Positions 1-8,017 of a stretch of DNA of 64,000 bases are shown piece by piece. Position 1 is the stretch's first letter; every line of letters begins with the position of its first letter. The translations under genes were made by a program, and so were the position numbers. The notes beneath the pieces are model-generated. The model made no database searches. It was given only the letters and a program-made list of their open reading frames with translations, and had not been told where the DNA came from. The stretch comes from a virus, in the IMG/VR virus record IMGVR_UViG_3300025000_000063, positions 64,001-128,000 of that record. The stretch is one strand, 5' to 3'.

Positions 1-146
1 AGAACAGGGCCACCGGAACCAGCATGGACGCCTTCTGTCAACATGACTACAGGAAACACCGAATAAATAATATTATCCAATGTTTCCTGCCTGGACTGAA
101 CTTGCTGATTTTGAGTTAAGATACTTTGTAAATTGGGTAGATTCAC
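1..146 (-). CDS. 5' end of a head gene (possible prohead protease/scaffold), partial
   Basis: Only the first 48 or so codons are in the window, reading off the left edge. The frame opens at a GTG with an AGAGGG ribosome-binding site 8 nt upstream; an ATG just before it is followed at once by TAG. The peptide contains MLTEGVHAGSGGPV, which resembles the start of phage prohead protease or scaffold proteins (family memory, not tested). It follows the Mu F-like head gene, where protease and scaffold genes usually lie. The function is an inference. Confidence 0.5.
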   Translation of the reverse strand, partial: MNLPNLQSILTQNQQVQSRQETLDNIIYSVFPVVMLTEGVHAGSGGPV

Positions 147-215
147 TACATGTTCCCTCTCATTTTCTTACGTAAGGTTCGGTAATCAAAAATAAATTTG
201 ACTTTAATGGCTTGT

Positions 216-227
216 TTATAACCTTTT
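216..227 (-). promoter_or_regulatory. Candidate late element, copy 1
   Basis: The 12-mer AAAAGGTTATAA (minus-strand sense) occurs here about 70 nt upstream of the GTG of the left-edge head gene. The identical 12-mer lies at 7543-7554, about 30 nt upstream of the small terminase. Both copies precede late leftward genes. A -10-like role is possible, but two copies in AT-rich DNA are weak evidence. Confidence 0.25.
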
Positions 228-263
228 ATAAAAAAAATTAAAAGAGAAATTTTTAAAAAATTT

Positions 264-310
264 AAGCCCTACTTAATTTTTATAAAAAACCTTTAATTAA
301 GTAGGACTTA
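264..310 (-). terminator. AT-rich hairpin between two head genes
   Basis: Arms AAGCCCTACTTAATT (from 264) and AATTAAGTAGGACTT (to about 309) pair with one mismatch around an AT-rich loop. On the transcribed minus strand the hairpin lies between the stop of the Mu F-like gene (348) and the GTG start of the next gene (146), and T-rich sequence follows. It may be an attenuator or an RNA-processing hairpin within the late operon. Confidence 0.45.
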
Positions 311-347
311 TTTTATTGGTGGGATTATTGAATTTATTAAGGTAGGA

Positions 348-1316
348 TTATTTATCCGTAACATCCACAGGCAACGCAAGACACCTGCACTGCGGGTGCC
401 GAGGAATTAGTGGCTCAATTTGTTCTAAAGTATAAACCTTTCCTTGCAAGGAAGAACAAATAGGACATACCCGGCTGTCTCCTGCGGTTGTCCATTCTGC
501 CTGAACAATAACACCCTGGACGCCCCAGTTCTTGTATTCCTGTACTATAGCAACATGATGCGCCCTTATTACTTCTGTCCTGGCCAATATAGTTGCCCTG
601 GTAATCCCTATTTTATCAACACGGTCTGTTAGATTCTCTGCAATCTTTTTAGGGTTCCAGCCTTCCGATATGCCCTGGGCTAAAACCCCTGAAATCTGCT
701 TACTCATTTCATTGGTAATGCCCTTTAACCCCTCATAGGCTCGGGTATATATTAATCCAACCTTATCCGCGTGGAAAGGAGAATTAAACGCTTTCTGCAG
801 AGAACCATATTGCGAGCCATACGGTGGGATGTCTTGGTACCCGGTTATAGAATTACCTTTGAGTTCTTGCCGGCCCCGGAGCATCCCTTTTTGATATGCT
901 GTTTGGATATAAGTATTTGTCCATGCTGCTTCTACCGCTTGCCCTAATTGCTGGCCAGGGATTGTTTCCAGGACTTCATTCTCTATTTGCTCTTGCAGCC
1001 ATTCCATAAATTTGGTTACTTTGGCTGGGTTTCTTTCAAAGGCAAATATTTGATCAGTGAGGGCTTGGTTCCTGGTAAAAGGATCATAAGGCCCCTGTGC
1101 CCAGTTAATATTCAGCCCAAAACAATCATTGTCCAATACGCTTGTCTGGATTAATTGCTTGAGTTTCTTGAACCGCATTTTCATTTGGGCACTGAATTGG
1201 TTCCGGAGAGATAAAGTCCTTGTGGGGTCTCTCCGGAAGGCTGCATTCACTGAGATCCTGGGCATTTTGGGCAATATTGGCAGCGCATGCACATGAGGCT
1301 GATATTGACTTAACAT
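348..1316 (-). CDS. Minor head/head morphogenesis protein (Mu F / SPP1 gp7 type)
   Basis: This 322-aa protein has the C-terminal domain typical of Mu F/SPP1 gp7 minor head proteins: an ARTEVIRAHH segment, then AEWTTAGDSRVCPICSSLQGK, then HPQCRCLALPV near the end, with CPIC and CRC cysteines. Family members bind the portal and join procapsid assembly. An AAGGAATAAACG ribosome-binding region precedes the ATG. The position downstream of the portal is the usual one. Confidence 0.9.
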   Translation of the reverse strand: MLSQYQPHVHALPILPKMPRISVNAAFRRDPTRTLSLRNQFSAQMKMRFKKLKQLIQTSVLDNDCFGLNINWAQGPYDPFTRNQALTDQIFAFERNPAKVTKFMEWLQEQIENEVLETIPGQQLGQAVEAAWTNTYIQTAYQKGMLRGRQELKGNSITGYQDIPPYGSQYGSLQKAFNSPFHADKVGLIYTRAYEGLKGITNEMSKQISGVLAQGISEGWNPKKIAENLTDRVDKIGITRATILARTEVIRAHHVAIVQEYKNWGVQGVIVQAEWTTAGDSRVCPICSSLQGKVYTLEQIEPLIPRHPQCRCLALPVDVTDK

Positions 1317-1334
1317 CGTTTATTCCTTAACTGA

Positions 1335-1691
1335 TTATGGTAATACACGCTTAGTTATATTGGATTCACCTTTAGATTGTTTTTTATACACAGCTACAAT
1401 CTCAGGAGATTTTAATAGTATTTCCCCAACATCTTCACCTGACTTGGCCTTTCTCCCTTTTATAAGTACAACGGTATCCCCAAAATAATACCCATTTTGA
1501 CCGCCAGCTATCACCCCAATATCTTTTAAAGCTTGCTCAATTTTATTCTTTTTTACTAATGCGGCACTGGTTCCCAGCAAATCAATATCTGTTTCATACC
1601 CATTCACCCATTTTTTTGACGGGCGCTGAATATCACCTATCTTTGGGGTGTAGCCAGCCTCTCCCGGGATAACCCGTAAACCATACACCAA
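1335..1691 (-). CDS. 3' part of a gene interrupted by an in-frame UGA (cargo domain)
   Basis: This 118-aa reading frame is in the same frame as the 113-aa ORF upstream (1779-2120). Between them lie one TGA and 29 further sense codons (VAEKNGKKDF... onward). No ATG is present; the only start in frame is a TTG at 1691 with an AAGG nearby. The likely original protein is one chain of about 260 residues: an acidic N-terminus, a glycine-rich GHAGRPGK linker and this domain, which contains GDTVVLIKG and EIVAVYKK. The domain is not recognised. It could be expressed by readthrough, by restart, or be a mutational remnant. Confidence 0.6.
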   Translation of the reverse strand: MVYGLRVIPGEAGYTPKIGDIQRPSKKWVNGYETDIDLLGTSAALVKKNKIEQALKDIGVIAGGQNGYYFGDTVVLIKGRKAKSGEDVGEILLKSPEIVAVYKKQSKGESNITKRVLP

Positions 1692-1778
1692 ACCATCCTT
1701 GGAGTCAACCCTACTATGGATGTCGTTAATAACTGCTTGGGTGTTATCGAAATCCTTCTTGCCATTTTTTTCTGCAAC

Positions 1779-2120
1779 TCAGGGAGTACCTCCTCCTCCG
1801 CCTGTTACTGATCCACCTCTCTTACCAGGCCTCCCCGCATGCCCGTAATGTCCACTGCCAGAGCCACCGAGTATGGACAGTTCTTCATTAGTCTCGTTGG
1901 CCATTACTTTTTTTGATGCTGTATCTTCCTCAAACACAATATCATTATCCTGGTCATCCCGGACTTCTAAATGCAATTCATCTCCGTATGCAATTTCTTC
2001 TGGTATTCCATCCGGGTATGCATCACATGCATTTACTTCCGTTTCTTCAGTTCCATCCGGCTGTTCTACCCTGATATTATGAATACAACCTCTTTTAAAA
2101 CAATTTGGTTCTTGTATCAT
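1779..2120 (-). CDS. 5' part of the UGA-interrupted gene, with GSGHYGHAGRPGK linker
   Basis: A 113-aa acidic protein ends in the linker GGSGSGHYGHAGRPGKRGGS, a glycine run and a TGA stop. Nearly the same linker occurs inside the portal protein (GGSGSGNHGHAGRPGKVGGS), where a metalloprotease domain follows. In phage head proteins this linker commonly precedes a C-terminal enzymatic or cargo domain (family memory). Here the domain expected after the linker sits in the same frame beyond the TGA, so this is probably the N-terminal part of a longer protein. Confidence 0.65.
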   Translation of the reverse strand: MIQEPNCFKRGCIHNIRVEQPDGTEETEVNACDAYPDGIPEEIAYGDELHLEVRDDQDNDIVFEEDTASKKVMANETNEELSILGGSGSGHYGHAGRPGKRGGSVTGGGGGTP

Positions 2121-2145
2121 CTCGCTTCCCCCTACGCTATACGTG

Positions 2146-4434
2146 CTATTTTAAATTATTATCAAACCACTGTTCAATATTTTTAGGTAACGTTGTTCCT
2201 TTCCCAGTATTATAGTATGGAGAAGACCAGGCAGAAAAGGCTTCAGCAAAAGCTTCTGATGCATTAAGCGTTGCGTACCGGCTGACCCCAGAAAATGCAA
2301 CTTTTCCGTTATTATTATTTTTCCATACCTGAAGTATAAAAGCTGTTTTTATCTCTGGGCTTTTTGCTAAAACAGCGTGGCCAAATTCGTGCCGGACAGT
2401 AGCCATTGCCCCATTCCCCCCGACTGTATATGCTTTAGTACCCAAAACAAATGCCTTTGCAATGTCTTTTGAACCACCTTCTATTGGGATATGCAAGGTG
2501 TCTTCTTTTGGCCGGTATAGTCCCAGTGTCGTTCTTTTTTGCCCTTCTGAATTGGTGTATTTCACATGTGTCCCTTTTTCTAATACCAATTCAGTCGGTG
2601 GCCCCATATCATCCAATATATTTTTTAACCCAGGCCTACGGGATAAAACCTCTTCCATATGCGAATTTATTTCGTTTAACGCTTTGGCTGTTTTGGGGTC
2701 TTTTGTGCCTTGTTTAACAGACAAACCAACAAATTGATTTACGTCCTTTTCTGGCTTGGGTGGTTTTGACGCCACGGGTTTTACGGTGATGGTTGGTTTA
2801 TCCAATTTTGTAGTTCTGCTTACCCGTTTCGTTTGCTCTCCGGAGAGAGTGCTTTTCTCTTGCTTATCTGCCGGCTTGTCCGCAGATTTACCACTCCCTT
2901 TACTTCCAATGCTGCTGCCTCCAACCTTACCTGGCCTTCCTGCATGTCCATGGTTACCACTGCCAGACCCACCCAAAACGGATAAAAGATTGTCAGTAAC
3001 TTTATCAGGGTCAAGTTCTTCTGGTTCCGGGTTCATCTTTTCTTCCAATGCCTCAATCCCGCCTGCGTCCTCAATCTTCAGCATAATTTCTTTTACGGTA
3101 TCTTCCGGTAAAGAAATAATATCCCGGAAGAAGATTTCCAAAGGCAGAATATCAGTACCACCAGGAGCAGCCAAGTATTTACTCATGGCTTCCATCTTTG
3201 AAGAGCCTATTTCTGCAACTTCCTTTTCTCCCAAAGCAGACATCTTCGGCCACTCAACAATATATCCTCCCACTGGGTCTGGGATACTTTTGTGCTCAAT
3301 GAGGCTATCCACCAAAGGTCGGAGGATGCAAGGCTCGCAGAAGTTTACCATCCTATTATATAATAGTGAGTTCCATGCCTTTTCATCCTGTGAAGAAGCC
3401 AGTTCCCCTCTCTCGGACCCCATCAGTATTCTTTTAGGAATGCCAGTTGCAGCAGAGATCACATTAATTTGCACTTCCATTGCTTTTTCAGGGTCTGCAA
3501 TTGTGGTGGATAATTCCTGAATATCCATTCCACGGACACGCAGCCATCTCCTGAGGTTGTGATCGTATTCATCAAATTGGGTCTTTAAGTCCTCTTTATC
3601 CCCCGGGAGTAAAGTTGTGTCTTTATCCAGCTTTGCTACTCGCCCGGGAGACACGTTTTTCCAATAAGACTCAGCACTTCCCCCCAGAATCTTCTGGACG
3701 TCCTGTAACCGATTAAAAACCGACTGCATTCTGGGGGTTCCGTATATACTGGATTCCAGGGGGTCTTCCACAACATGGATCAACCGAGTATAATGACACT
3801 GGATGGTGATTGTCGTTAATGTCTTTTCCCTGTCAAAAGAACTCGTTTCATGGTTTACCTGGATTTGGTACATCACGGGCTTGCCAAATCTCTCGGAGGT
3901 TTTATCACTCTCAAATGAGGTGATGGTTGCTGAGTTGCAGGAATAAGGCTGCAAATATTTGATTTGTGCATTGGGCTGCACCGGCTGGGAAAAGTCCAGG
4001 TTGTCATCAAATCCCAGGAGTAACACAGCATAATCCCCCAAACCCAGGAGTTTATCCAAGCGATTCAGGATGCTGTAAAGCTTAAATTGCTTGGCAAAAG
4101 CATCGTATTCCTTTTCAAAGGGTGATTCATCCGTGCCTGTTTCGTCTTTTAATTGGGGCTTATTCGCCCAGCAGCCATTTACTACTTTATCAATGACGAC
4201 TTTGCCCAAATCCTCCCGCTGGTACTGAAGGTAATAATCCTGGAAAGTAAGTTGTTTCTTGTACCCAAGGACTTGGTAAAGGTTTCTGGCCCCTCCGAAT
4301 GTAACCCCCAATTCAAAAGCGAACTGCATCCGGGCCATAAGGATGCTATTATTTGTTAATTGCTGCTGCAATACCTGGATCTGCTGCTGGGGGTCAGGTT
4401 CAGGGGCAGGTAAATTCTTTCGGTTTACTTTCAT
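2146..4434 (-). CDS. Portal protein fused to a C-terminal zinc-metalloprotease-like domain
   Basis: At 762 aa this is much longer than a usual portal (about 450-550 aa). Residues 1 to about 480 look like a DUF1073/Mu gp29-type portal that would form the DNA-entry ring. A GGSGSGNHGHAGRPGK linker follows near residue 490. The C-terminal 250 residues carry HEFGH at 682-686 (HEXXH zinc motif) and a downstream NASEAF glutamate near 727, as in gluzincin-like proteases. The ATG overlaps the stop of the 66-aa gene upstream (ATGA). The portal call is firm; protease activity is inferred from the motif. Confidence 0.85.
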   Translation of the reverse strand: MKVNRKNLPAPEPDPQQQIQVLQQQLTNNSILMARMQFAFELGVTFGGARNLYQVLGYKKQLTFQDYYLQYQREDLGKVVIDKVVNGCWANKPQLKDETGTDESPFEKEYDAFAKQFKLYSILNRLDKLLGLGDYAVLLLGFDDNLDFSQPVQPNAQIKYLQPYSCNSATITSFESDKTSERFGKPVMYQIQVNHETSSFDREKTLTTITIQCHYTRLIHVVEDPLESSIYGTPRMQSVFNRLQDVQKILGGSAESYWKNVSPGRVAKLDKDTTLLPGDKEDLKTQFDEYDHNLRRWLRVRGMDIQELSTTIADPEKAMEVQINVISAATGIPKRILMGSERGELASSQDEKAWNSLLYNRMVNFCEPCILRPLVDSLIEHKSIPDPVGGYIVEWPKMSALGEKEVAEIGSSKMEAMSKYLAAPGGTDILPLEIFFRDIISLPEDTVKEIMLKIEDAGGIEALEEKMNPEPEELDPDKVTDNLLSVLGGSGSGNHGHAGRPGKVGGSSIGSKGSGKSADKPADKQEKSTLSGEQTKRVSRTTKLDKPTITVKPVASKPPKPEKDVNQFVGLSVKQGTKDPKTAKALNEINSHMEEVLSRRPGLKNILDDMGPPTELVLEKGTHVKYTNSEGQKRTTLGLYRPKEDTLHIPIEGGSKDIAKAFVLGTKAYTVGGNGAMATVRHEFGHAVLAKSPEIKTAFILQVWKNNNNGKVAFSGVSRYATLNASEAFAEAFSAWSSPYYNTGKGTTLPKNIEQWFDNNLK

Positions 4435-4631
4435 GCCGGCACTCCTTTTCTTCTATTGAGCTTCTGCATCAGCCTTTGGTATTTCCGTTTGGCATATTCG
4501 ACAGAGGCATATACTGGTTGGGTATTTCCCTTTGACTTAAATACCCCATTAAGCATTGTTTCCTGCACCAACCGGGCCTCTATTCGTCTTTGTTTGTATT
4601 CTTCAAAACTTTCAGTCTCTTTTCTTTTCAT
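4431..4631 (-). CDS. Small basic hypothetical protein upstream of portal
   Basis: A 66-aa protein rich in Lys, Arg and Glu (starts MKRKETESFEEYKQRRIEARL), probably helical. Its TGA overlaps the portal ATG, so the two are likely translationally coupled. I do not recognise a family. Confidence 0.65.
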   Translation of the reverse strand: MKRKETESFEEYKQRRIEARLVQETMLNGVFKSKGNTQPVYASVEYAKRKYQRLMQKLNRRKGVPA

Positions 4632-4651
4632 TTATTCCTCCTATTTAATAT

Positions 4652-4957
4652 TTATTCCCAATCTGGTAAATCAACCGTTTGCCCTTTCAGCGCATGGGTA
4701 CAATCCCCAAGAAATTGGATTTGCCCATTCGTAATAAAAGAGTGGCACCGTGTAGTGGGCGTTTGATCAACATACCCAGAACGAACCAAAATACTTGGGG
4801 ATACCGATGGCTTATTTATGTTACCATTGAATATCCAACATGGGCTAAATTCAGGGTTTATCTGGATAAAATGCGCAGTTTTACACCCAGGGCAAGTAAA
4901 AGAAAACCCATGTCTATTTTCTATTGCGCTTAATTTTATTGGGCTAAATTTCGGCAT
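4652..4957 (-). CDS. DUF6527-like small phage protein
   Basis: 101 aa. It has a CPGCKTAHFI segment, then WIFNGNINKPSVSPSILV, then RCHSFI and IQFLGDCTHALKGQTVDLPD. This order (CPGC, WxWNGxxxKPTxSPS, CHxFI, DCTHxLxGQTVxLP) is the pattern of DUF6527 phage proteins of unknown function. An AGGAG lies 12 nt upstream of the ATG. It sits between the terminase and portal genes. Confidence 0.75.
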   Translation of the reverse strand: MPKFSPIKLSAIENRHGFSFTCPGCKTAHFIQINPEFSPCWIFNGNINKPSVSPSILVRSGYVDQTPTTRCHSFITNGQIQFLGDCTHALKGQTVDLPDWE

Positions 4958-4960
4958 TTA

Positions 4961-5143
4961 TTATTTTAAACTCCTGTATAGTAACTTTTTCATTATAAAA
5001 CAATCAGAACACAACCCCGGATGGACCTTAGCAACTTTACAAATAGGGCAATTGTTAATTTTTAATTTATCTACGTGAATATTACAAAAATTACCTTTTC
5101 TACATTTATCACACCCACCTGTTATGATTTTGTTTGCGCCCAT
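4961..5143 (-). CDS. Small cysteine-rich zinc-finger-like protein
   Basis: A 60-aa product from the ATG at 5143, which has a strong AAAGGAGG site 5 nt upstream; a longer frame starting at 5185 lacks such a site. Cysteine pairs occur as CDKCRKGNFC, CPICK and CSDC, suggesting two zinc sites. No family is recognised. Confidence 0.6.
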   Translation of the reverse strand: MGANKIITGGCDKCRKGNFCNIHVDKLKINNCPICKVAKVHPGLCSDCFIMKKLLYRSLK

Positions 5144-5178
5144 CACCGCCTCCTTTATTCCAAGTAAAGGTTTTTTCA

Positions 5179-6771
5179 TCACCACGTCCCTCCATTTATT
5201 TTATGTACTTTGCTATATGCTGCTCCTGCTGCATCTACTTGATCTTTATATGTTGCACTTGGGGAGAAGTTTGCCAGCTCATCCAAAAATGGTTTATTCC
5301 ATTTTGCTTTTACAAGATAAACTTGCCCCCTGTTCCACGCAACTGAGAAAGGGTCTGCCCTAAAGAACTTATCCCCCACAGGCCTTTCCGCCTGGCAAAT
5401 AATATTTACTTTACTTAATCTTTCAACTGTGGCTTCTGCTGATTCTTTTCCACCGGAGCCGGGTTCTTGCTCAATCCATTGCATTGTATCCGGGCCATCT
5501 TCTACTGCCACTGTTTCGATCACTGCTTCCCGTTGATTTGCTGCCCATTGGCCCCTCACTACATCCAAAATGCAATACCTGGGGGTGCCGCTTTTATCAT
5601 TCGCCATTTTACAAATCTTTACTCCTGCTGTATACTTACCTCCGTCTGTTGTCCCTGCTTTATCCCAAAAACGAATATGATTATGGAAATACAAATCCCA
5701 ATTTAACACGCTAGAATCGATGTACTGGTCAAAGTTCTCAGTATTAAATAAACCACCTCCAGGGGCTGACGGGTTTTGCTCCACCTGGGCCATGTACCCA
5801 TACTGCCCTAATTTTAGCTGTAATTCCTGCAAGACAGATTCATTCAGCCTTATAGGATCTAAATACCCATTATTGGTATCATAGTATTGCAGGAATCTTT
5901 TAGGCTTCACAAGCTGACGAGTATTATCCGATGAATCTTTTGCCCCTATTTTACCAGGCAATACAATTCTTTTTAATTTCAGGCCCTTTTTCTTTAATGC
6001 AATATTCTGCCCGCTGGGATCATTTGGATGCGTCCGTTGCATAATCATTATTGTAGGGGTGACAGCTTTATTTATCTTCCGCGTAGGAAGGACGTTCTGA
6101 ATCCACTTATTTGTGGCCTCTAATTCCACTGTAGAAAAAGATTTAAATGGGTCCAGGGGATCATCCACCAATATAAAATGGGCATGCATCCCAGTGACTG
6201 TACCTCGGATACTGGTACTAAATAAAGCACCACCTAAACGCCATATACCTCTTTTCTCATCCCAATACTGGATACGGAAATTACTTTTCTGATCTTTATC
6301 TCTCTTTATTTTGATATCAGTAAACAATAACTGGTATTTCTCTGATCGGAGTATTTCCCTGGCAACTTCTGCATGCTCCAATGCCAATGTGGCAGAATAA
6401 GAGAGTTTAATAAACTTCATCCAGGGCCAATTTGTCCATACCCATGCAGGGAAGAAAACTGTGAATAAAAGGGATTTGGTTGTGCCTGGGGGGATATTCA
6501 CATCCATATCGTATTCGTTTGGATGTTCTGCTGCCACCCGGTACGCAATCTTTTCCAGTTCTAAGCATAATTGCTCTATATGCCAATTCCATACCGGTTT
6601 ATCGTGAATCCCTGCTTCTTCCCAGAAATTCTTGGTGAATGCAAATAAAGATGTCCGACATTCCTGGGCCTTTAAATCCCTGTCAGAAATAGAATTAACT
6701 AACTGGGTAATATCTGGCCATTGGTTCTTTGGGATAGTTCTGCGGTGGTACCTTTTTATTTTAACTGGCAT
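5179..6771 (-). CDS. Large terminase subunit (TerL)
   Basis: The ATPase-nuclease motor that packages DNA into the procapsid through the portal. Using the frame opened at 6801, Walker A is IPPGTTKS at about residues 103-110, Walker B is HFILVDDP, an ITMQRTHP-like coupling segment reads IIMIMQRTHPND, and the RNase H-like nuclease domain begins at FWDKAGTTDGGKYTAG. An in-frame ATG at 6801 would add 10 residues, but the ATG at 6771 has an AGGAG upstream. The start overlaps the end of the small subunit gene. Confidence 0.92.
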   Translation of the reverse strand: MPVKIKRYHRRTIPKNQWPDITQLVNSISDRDLKAQECRTSLFAFTKNFWEEAGIHDKPVWNWHIEQLCLELEKIAYRVAAEHPNEYDMDVNIPPGTTKSLLFTVFFPAWVWTNWPWMKFIKLSYSATLALEHAEVAREILRSEKYQLLFTDIKIKRDKDQKSNFRIQYWDEKRGIWRLGGALFSTSIRGTVTGMHAHFILVDDPLDPFKSFSTVELEATNKWIQNVLPTRKINKAVTPTIMIMQRTHPNDPSGQNIALKKKGLKLKRIVLPGKIGAKDSSDNTRQLVKPKRFLQYYDTNNGYLDPIRLNESVLQELQLKLGQYGYMAQVEQNPSAPGGGLFNTENFDQYIDSSVLNWDLYFHNHIRFWDKAGTTDGGKYTAGVKICKMANDKSGTPRYCILDVVRGQWAANQREAVIETVAVEDGPDTMQWIEQEPGSGGKESAEATVERLSKVNIICQAERPVGDKFFRADPFSVAWNRGQVYLVKAKWNKPFLDELANFSPSATYKDQVDAAGAAYSKVHKINGGTW

Positions 6772-7513
6772 AGGAACCAAACTCCTGGTCTGCCTCTGCA
6801 TTACTTGGGACTTCTGCGGGCTGATATCCCAATACAGTTTGCTTGTATCCTTTTAATTCCAGCAGGATTTGTACCTGTTCTTTGGTTAATTGCTTTGGAT
6901 TAATTGTTTGTGTGTGATTTATTTGGGCATTGTTCTGGATATTCACAGTGCCAATCTGTATCGGGGAATCCTTCGGAGGGTCTTTCAGAATAATCTTTTC
7001 CAAAAGGGTTTTTAATGCGTCTATCTGGGAATTGAGTTTTACTTTTGTTATTTGCACTTCAGGGGACCTTACCCCTCCCACTGTTTGAGTTTCTATTGAC
7101 TGGATGCATACTCTTGCTTCGTATGGGATTTTCTTTAAGGGTTTTAATCTACCCCTGGAATCATACAAGTCCAAGGGGTCTATGAATGCAAATCTGGATA
7201 ATTGGGCTATTACAGAAGTATCTGTTACCCTGAGTCTTTGTATCTGATCTGCTTTTGCTTTTAAAAGGGCTTCTTGTACCCTGGGGTTTTTTAAATATTG
7301 CTGGACTGTCCTTTCTATTTCTTCCTGGGGGGCATCCTTTGGAACTATTCTCATTTGCCTGAGGGTTACGGCAGGATCTCGGTTTAATATAATCTGATTT
7401 ACGAATACTTGTTCATCCACTGTTATGGTGGGTATCATGGGAGTAGTATAGGGGGTGGGGGGGTTGATTATCCCCTGGGGGTTTTTTACTTTGGGTGTAT
7501 TTCTTCTTCTCAT
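6761..7513 (-). CDS. Small terminase subunit (TerS)
   Basis: 250 aa, immediately upstream of and overlapping TerL. The segment with NRDPAVTLRQMRI and YLKNPRVQEALLK, followed by TDTSVIAQLSRFAFIDPLDLYDSRGRLKPLKKIP, is typical of terminase_2-type small subunits, which recognise phage DNA. It is the first gene of the leftward late operon, next to the divergent control region. Confidence 0.8.
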   Translation of the reverse strand: MRRRNTPKVKNPQGIINPPTPYTTPMIPTITVDEQVFVNQIILNRDPAVTLRQMRIVPKDAPQEEIERTVQQYLKNPRVQEALLKAKADQIQRLRVTDTSVIAQLSRFAFIDPLDLYDSRGRLKPLKKIPYEARVCIQSIETQTVGGVRSPEVQITKVKLNSQIDALKTLLEKIILKDPPKDSPIQIGTVNIQNNAQINHTQTINPKQLTKEQVQILLELKGYKQTVLGYQPAEVPSNAEADQEFGSYAS

Positions 7514-7542
7514 ATATAAGGTTCCTTTTTTAATTTAATTGC

Positions 7543-7554
7543 TTATAACCTTTT
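7543..7554 (-). promoter_or_regulatory. Candidate late element, copy 2
   Basis: AAAAGGTTATAA on the minus strand, identical to 216-227, about 30 nt upstream of the TerS start. The rest of 7555-7690 is very AT-rich and shows no convincing sigma70 promoter on the minus strand. Confidence 0.25.
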
Positions 7555-7699
7555 TCTTTGTTTTTCTAAATAAAATATTTTCGATTTTTTTGCTTTATTT
7601 TTTGCTGTTTTTTGGAAATATTTTGTAAGTACATGTTTTAATTAAATAAAATTAGTGTAAAAAATATTAAAAAAAGTTTTTAAAACCTTTTAAAAAGTC

Positions 7700-7728
7700 T
7701 TTACTTTCTTGTTTAGATGATGTATAGT
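7700..7728 (+). promoter_or_regulatory. Sigma70-like early promoter
   Basis: A -35 box TTTACT (7700-7705) and a -10 box TATAGT (7723-7728) are separated by exactly 17 nt. Transcription would start near 7735 and run rightward through a structured leader into the first early gene at 8018. Confidence 0.6.
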
Positions 7729-7734
7729 GTATCT

Positions 7735-7940
7735 AAAGTGAGAGGGGCCTGCCAAACTCCAAGATGAAATGTTTCAGCCTTACCCCCGATACAGGAGGGG
7801 TGAGTGACAAGGACCTGAAAAGACGGACTGAGCAGGATCTAAAGAGGTAAAGGCTTTTGGGGAAATGATTGAAAACCCTTGAGTAAACCATCAAAAGTAA
7901 ACCGAATTAGATTTGTACGTTAAATAAGGTACAAAAACTT
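7735..7940 (+). ncRNA. Structured leader RNA upstream of the hammerhead ribozyme
   Basis: About 205 nt without an ORF between the promoter and the ribozyme. CTTACCCC (7781-7788) pairs with GGGGTGAG (about 7797-7804). TTTCAG just before it can pair with CTGAAA just after it (about 7814), giving a stacked stem. AGCCTTACC (from about 7778) can instead pair with GGTAAAGGCT (about 7848-7857), which excludes the first stem. Alternative folds are typical of regulatory RNAs, but I do not recognise a class. Ribozyme cleavage at 7947 would release it as a discrete RNA. Confidence 0.45.
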
Positions 7941-7995
7941 AATTGTCTGTATATAGATGATACACTGACGAGGCCGTGTAAAGGCCGAAACAATT
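7941..7995 (+). ncRNA. Hammerhead ribozyme, type III
   Basis: All conserved core elements are present in order. Stem III is AATTGT (7941-7946) with ACAATT (7990-7995). The cleavage triplet is GUC, with the cut expected between C7947 and T7948. Stem I is TGTAT (7948-7952) with ATACA (7960-7964) and a 7-nt loop. CUGACGA is at 7965-7971. Stem II is GGCC (7972-7975) with GGCC (7983-7986) and loop GTGTAAA. GAAA is at 7987-7990. The two closing loops could make the tertiary contact of natural hammerheads. It lies 22 nt before the ATG at 8018, so cleavage would trim the early mRNA leader. Confidence 0.9.
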
Positions 7996-8017
7996 AAAAA
8001 AGGAAAAGGAGACCGTC

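Noticed and set aside
7735-7940. Known riboswitch class (c-di-GMP, preQ1, SAM, guanidine, ZTP)
   Set aside because: None of the conserved cores I know for these classes fits the sequence; kept only as an unclassified structured leader.
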